Origin: Aquipseudomonas guryensis
Lineage (GTDB): Bacteria > Pseudomonadota > Gammaproteobacteria > Pseudomonadales > Pseudomonadaceae
NCBI RefSeq assembly: GCF_014164785.1
Contig: NZ_JACJFN010000003.1
Coordinates: 496,001-560,000, forward strand
Length of the DNA stretch: 64,000 nucleotides
Reading direction: 5' to 3'
In this document: piece after piece, positions 60,268-64,000 of the stretch
Numbering within the stretch: position 1 is the stretch's first letter
Layout: every line of letters starts with the position of its first letter
Position numbers and translations under genes: made by a program
The notes under the pieces: model-generated
Told to the model about the DNA's origin: nothing
What the model saw: the letters and a program-made list of their open reading frames with translations, nothing else
Databases searched by the model: none

Positions 60268-62564
60268 GCAGCCAGCCGCGTTACCAGCCCTACAGTGGCC
60301 CGGCCGCCGGCTGGGGCGCGCTGCGCAGCGTGACCCAGCACTGGTTAGACAGCAAACAGCCATTCAAGAACCTGCGCGCCCTGCTCAAGACCAACCAGAA
60401 CGGCGGTTTCGACTGCCCCGGTTGCGCCTGGGGCGACTCGCCGGAAAGCGGCCACATCAAGTTCTGCGAGAACGGCGCCAAGGCGGTCAACTGGGAAGCC
60501 ACCAAGCGCGGCATCGGCCGCGAATTCTTCGCCCGCTACAGCGTCGCCCAGCTGCGCGAGCAGAGCGACTACTGGCTGGAACACCAGGGCCGACTGATTG
60601 AGCCGCTGCGTTACGACGCCGCCAGCGATCGCTACCTGCCGATCAGCTGGGATGCCGCCTTCAATCTGATCGCCGGCGTGCTCAAGGGCCTCGACAGCCC
60701 GCACCAGGCTGAGTTCTACACCTCCGGCCGGGCCAGCAACGAGGCAGCCTTTCTCTACCAACTGATGGTGCGTGCCTACGGCACCAACAACTTCCCTGAC
60801 TGTTCGAACATGTGCCACGAGGCCAGTGGCGTGGCCCTGGGCGAGAGTATCGGGGTGGGCAAGGGTACGGTGACCTTCGCCGATTTCGAGCACGCCGACG
60901 CCATCTTCGTGTTCGGCCAGAACCCCGGCACCAACCACCCGCGCATGCTCGAACCGCTGCGCGAGGCGGTCGAGCGCGGCGCCAGTGTGGTCTGCTTCAA
61001 CCCGCTGAAGGAGCGTGGCCTGGAGCGTTTCCAGCACCCGCAGCACCCGCTGGAAATGCTCAGCAACGGCGACCGGCCGACCAGCAGCGCCTATTTCCGC
61101 CCACATCTGGGTGGCGACATGGCCGCCGTGCGCGGCATGGCCAAGTGCCTCCTGCAGTGGGAACGCGAGCAGCCGGGCAGCGTGTTCGACCAGGCCTTTA
61201 TCGACGCCCACACCGACGGGCTGGCTGACTGGCTGACGGCGGTGGCGGCCAGCGAATGGGCGCAGATCGAACAGCAGTCCGGCCTGGCGCGCAGCGAGAT
61301 CGAGCAGGCCGCGCGCCTGTATGTCGGCGCCGAGCGGGTGATCACCTGCTGGGCCATGGGCATCACCCAGCACCGGCATTCGGTGGCAACCATCCAGGAA
61401 ATCGCCAACCTGATGCTGCTGCGCGGCAATATCGGCAAGCCCGGCGCCGGCCTGTGCCCCGTACGCGGCCACAGCAATGTGCAGGGCGACCGCACCATGG
61501 GCATCAACGAGCGCCCGCCGGCCTTTTTCCTTGACGCCCTGCAGCGACGCTTCCAGTTCCAGGTGCCGCGCGCCAACGGACACAACACGGTAGAGGCGAT
61601 CAACGCCATGCTGGCCGGTCAGGCCAAGGTGTTCATCGGCCTGGGCGGCAACTTCGCCCAGGCCACCCCGGACAGCCCGCGCACCCATGCGGCCCTGCAG
61701 CGGTGCGAGCTGACCGTGCAGATCAGCACCAAGCTCAACCGCAGCCACCTGATGCACGGCCGCCAGGCGCTGATCCTGCCGTGCCTGGGGCGCACCGACA
61801 TCGACCGCCAGGCCCATGGCCCACAGGCGGTGACGGTGGAGGATTCGTTCAGCATGGTGCATGCATCCTGGGGCCAGCTGGCACCGCTGTCGGCGCAGAT
61901 GCGTTCGGAGCCGGCGATCGTCGCCGGCATCGCTCACGCCCTGCTGGGCCGCCAGCCGGTGGACTGGCTATGGCTGATCGAGGACTACGCGCGCATCCGC
62001 GAGCTGATCGCCGACACCCTGCCCGGCTTCGCCAACTTCAATCAGCAGATTACCCAGCCCGGCGGTTTCTACTTGGGCAACGCCGCCGGCGCGCGACGCT
62101 GGAACACGGAGGGCGGCAAGGCACGTTTCATCGCCCACGCCCTGCCCGAGCACCTGCTGCCGGCCGAGGTGCGCAGCCAGGAAGAACAACCCCATCTGGT
62201 GCTGCAGACCCTGCGCTCCCACGACCAGTACAACACCACCCTGTATGGCCTGGATGACCGCTACCGTGGCGTGCATGGCATGCGCGAGGTGCTCTTCGTC
62301 AACGCCGCGGATATCCAGCGCCTGGGCTTCGAGGCGGGGCAAAAGGTTGATCTGCTGTCACTGTGGGACGACGGCATCGAGCGGCGGGTCAGGGGTTTCA
62401 CCCTGCTCGCCTATGACACTCCCGCCGGCCAGGCCGCCGCCTATTATCCGGAGACCAACCCGCTGGTGCCGCTGGACAGCTTCGGCGTCGGCAGCCACAC
62501 GCCCACCTCCAAATTCATCGCCATCCGCCTGCTCCCCGCCAGCCCCGATCAGCGCATCCACTGA
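60264..62564 (+). CDS. Formate-dehydrogenase-like molybdopterin oxidoreductase (YdeP-type)
   Basis: A 766-residue protein whose ATG overlaps the fdhD stop. An N-terminal cysteine set C51, C54 and C68 (FDCPGCAWGDSP, KFCENG), a long bis-MGD domain with YTSGRASNEAAFLYQLMVRAYGTNNF, FVFGQNPGTNHPRMLEPL, and LMLLRGNIGKPGAGLCPVRGHSNVQGDRTMG, and a C-terminal MopB-type cap. This is the TIGR01701/YdeP kind, related to formate dehydrogenase alpha subunit but without a known partner; no UGA selenocysteine codon is present in the frame. It needs FdhD to be active. Function in YdeP-type proteins is unresolved (acid resistance is one proposal). Confidence 0.88.
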   Translation: MSSQPRYQPYSGPAAGWGALRSVTQHWLDSKQPFKNLRALLKTNQNGGFDCPGCAWGDSPESGHIKFCENGAKAVNWEATKRGIGREFFARYSVAQLREQSDYWLEHQGRLIEPLRYDAASDRYLPISWDAAFNLIAGVLKGLDSPHQAEFYTSGRASNEAAFLYQLMVRAYGTNNFPDCSNMCHEASGVALGESIGVGKGTVTFADFEHADAIFVFGQNPGTNHPRMLEPLREAVERGASVVCFNPLKERGLERFQHPQHPLEMLSNGDRPTSSAYFRPHLGGDMAAVRGMAKCLLQWEREQPGSVFDQAFIDAHTDGLADWLTAVAASEWAQIEQQSGLARSEIEQAARLYVGAERVITCWAMGITQHRHSVATIQEIANLMLLRGNIGKPGAGLCPVRGHSNVQGDRTMGINERPPAFFLDALQRRFQFQVPRANGHNTVEAINAMLAGQAKVFIGLGGNFAQATPDSPRTHAALQRCELTVQISTKLNRSHLMHGRQALILPCLGRTDIDRQAHGPQAVTVEDSFSMVHASWGQLAPLSAQMRSEPAIVAGIAHALLGRQPVDWLWLIEDYARIRELIADTLPGFANFNQQITQPGGFYLGNAAGARRWNTEGGKARFIAHALPEHLLPAEVRSQEEQPHLVLQTLRSHDQYNTTLYGLDDRYRGVHGMREVLFVNAADIQRLGFEAGQKVDLLSLWDDGIERRVRGFTLLAYDTPAGQAAAYYPETNPLVPLDSFGVGSHTPTSKFIAIRLLPASPDQRIH

Positions 62565-62765
62565 CCTGCGGCAAGGCCCGTCACCGCAGCATCTGCTCTG
62601 ATGTCGTAACAGCTGGTTACGCCCGTGCCAAGCGAATCGCTTGAGCCGGGCGCCTGCCTCCCTGATACTGCAGCCCGATTCACGCCAGCCGGCCTGCTAT
62701 ACCCAAACAACGTACCGGCCGCGTACCACCCAGGATGGCCGCACTGGTTCAAGGAGCCACCGCTA

Positions 62766-63713
62766 ATGATGAAAAGAAGCGACTGGATCTGGACCATTAT
62801 CGGTTTGGCCGCAGTCGTATTTTCCTGCTACCTGCTGTACCGGGAAATCCATACCATCTCCCTCGACGAGCTCACCGACAGCCTGCACGCCATTCGTGCG
62901 CACAACTGGTTGATGGCCGCCGGCGCGACGCTGGGCGCCTATGTCGCTCTGGCCTGGTACGACCGCATCGCCATCGCCCACCTGGGCAAGAAGATTTCCT
63001 GGTGGTTCATCACCCTGTGCTCCTTCACCACCTACGCCCTGGCCCACAACATCGGCGCCTCGGTGTTCTCCGGCGCCGTGGTGCGCTACCGCGCCTACAC
63101 CAGCAAGGGCCTGGGGCCCCATGACATTGGTGTGCTGATTGTTTTCTGCTCGTTCACCTTTGCCCTCGGCACCCTGTTCTCCGGCGGCGTGGTACTGGTC
63201 AGCCAACCCGAGCTGATCAAGCGCGTCGCCGATGTCAGCCCCTGGCTGTCGGTGCTGATCGGCTCGCTGATGCTTGGTCTGGTGGCACTCTATGTGCTCG
63301 GCTCCTGGCGCCAGTTCAAACCCTGGAAATGGGGCAAGCTGCACGTTGAATACCCACGCCTGGGTATCGTCGCCAAGCAACTTCTGGCCGGTCCGCTGGA
63401 GCTGGCCTGCGCCGCTGCGATCATCTATTTCGCCCTGCCAGCCGATAACAACCCGGGCTACCTGGTGGTACTCGGCGTGTTCCTGGCCTCCTTCTCTCTG
63501 GCCTTGCTGTCCCACGCCCCAGGCGGCCTTGGCGTGCTGGAGGTGACCTTCCTCGCGGCGATGCCGGAACTGCCCACCGCCGACGTGCTGGCCGCCTTGA
63601 TCGTGTTCCGCGGTTTCTACCTGCTGCTGCCGTTTGCCTTGTCGCTGCTGGTGGTACTGGGCTTCGAATGGGGCCAGTGGTCGAGCCGGCGCAAGCAGCG
63701 CGAGCAGCCTTGA
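62766..63713 (+). CDS. YbhN/UPF0104-type integral membrane protein
   Basis: A 315-residue protein from ATG 62766 with AAGGAG nine bases upstream; the longer frame is rejected. About eight membrane segments, with the lysylphosphatidylglycerol-synthase-TM-like signature FTTYALAHNIGASVFSGAVVRYRAY and SHAPGGLGVLEVTFLAAMPE. This region is related to the flippase domain of MprF. The soluble synthase part is missing. Probable membrane lipid-associated transport. Confidence 0.85.
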   Translation: MMKRSDWIWTIIGLAAVVFSCYLLYREIHTISLDELTDSLHAIRAHNWLMAAGATLGAYVALAWYDRIAIAHLGKKISWWFITLCSFTTYALAHNIGASVFSGAVVRYRAYTSKGLGPHDIGVLIVFCSFTFALGTLFSGGVVLVSQPELIKRVADVSPWLSVLIGSLMLGLVALYVLGSWRQFKPWKWGKLHVEYPRLGIVAKQLLAGPLELACAAAIIYFALPADNNPGYLVVLGVFLASFSLALLSHAPGGLGVLEVTFLAAMPELPTADVLAALIVFRGFYLLLPFALSLLVVLGFEWGQWSSRRKQREQP

Positions 63714-63857
63714 TCAGGCCAAAAGCCCTGCTGTAGAGCCTCCAAAGCGGACCATCAAGCGTATCGATGGTTACTATTAGGAGGGTCAAGTTCTGTATTC
63801 AGGCTCCGTGAGTAGTATGGGCTCCGTACTCACTTACGCCCCCACAAGGAGCCCAAA

Positions 63858-64000
63858 ATGAAAAAGCAGATTCTCGCCAGCCTGATCCTGGCCACCCTGA
63901 CCACTTCCGCCTTCGCCCTGCCCGGCAAAGACCAGCCACCGCTGACCGAAGTCAAAGCCGCCCACAGCAGCGAAACCCTCAGCGAAAACGGTAGCGAGCG
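63858..64000 (+). CDS. Small exported protein (C-terminus outside window)
   Basis: ATG 63858 is preceded by ACAAGGAGCCC. The 47 visible codons encode a classic signal peptide (MKKQILASLILATLTTSAFA) followed by a polar stretch LPGKDQPPLTEVKAAHSSET and SENGSER. It reads open to the window edge. Resembles small periplasmic proteins of pseudomonads; function unknown. Confidence 0.75.
   Translation, partial: MKKQILASLILATLTTSAFALPGKDQPPLTEVKAAHSSETLSENGSE

Overview
The window looks like chromosomal DNA of a gamma-proteobacterium of the genus Pseudomonas. The evidence is the GC-rich coding style, OprD-type porin, SpuC/KauB-like polyamine genes, REP-like intergenic palindromes, an FdhD plus YdeP-type oxidoreductase pair, and a chromosomal integron array whose attC sites resemble those described for P. 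alcaligenes/P. stutzeri-type strains. The species assignment is inference; no rRNA or marker gene is present.

Layout. (1) 0-8.2 kb, minus strand: a compact chemosensory operon, read as MCP-like signalling protein, CheY, STAS protein, CheA, a classical MCP, CheW, CheR, CheD and CheB (CheB runs off the left edge). Several genes overlap by 1-4 bases. CheA carries a middle segment that looks like a tandem MshEN-type motif. A NarL/FixJ response regulator follows at 8.4-9.05 kb. (2) 9.4-19 kb: a probable cyanophycin-utilisation locus: two exported S51 peptidases (one with three SLH repeats), two amino-acid-type periplasmic binding proteins, an OprD-family porin, an AstE/AspA-type zinc deacylase and an RpiR regulator. 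(3) 19-26.6 kb: small lipoprotein, L-serine dehydratase, a ~640 bp inverted-repeat element, a YadG/YadH-type ABC exporter, then an ECF sigma factor of the SigJ-like, TPR-extended kind with a DGPF (YCII) protein, a 40-aa CPFC mini-protein, a DUF899 protein and a SnoaL-like protein. (4) 26.8-32.5 kb: aminotransferase, APC permease and aldehyde dehydrogenase for polyamine-type amines, with a divergent LysR regulator.

(5) 32.7-42.6 kb is the striking region: an integron cassette array with no integrase in the window (a CALIN). Eighteen intact attC sites of 73-91 bp, one truncated attC and two eroded attC-like sites separate about 21 cassettes, all in the same orientation and visibly AT-richer than their flanks. 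At the left edge lies a 61-bp attI-like sequence ending in GTTAGAG. Almost none of the cassette genes has a recognisable function. Most encode small membrane, secreted or lipoprotein products; others are a MAPEG protein, a HEPN-like protein, two B-box-like zinc/membrane paralogues, a zinc-ribbon protein and a GFA-like protein.

(6) 42.6-64 kb returns to GC-rich core-like DNA: cupin, VOC and two GFA proteins; a periplasmic binding protein, LuxR regulator, polyamine-type binding protein and DmpA-type aminopeptidase; two AraC regulators and two alpha/beta hydrolases; a minus-strand cluster of flavin monooxygenase, RidA, DUF1028 and M20 deacylase; a sodium/solute symporter; LysR, FdhD and a formate-dehydrogenase-like molybdoenzyme; a YbhN-type membrane protein; and the start of a small exported protein at the right edge.
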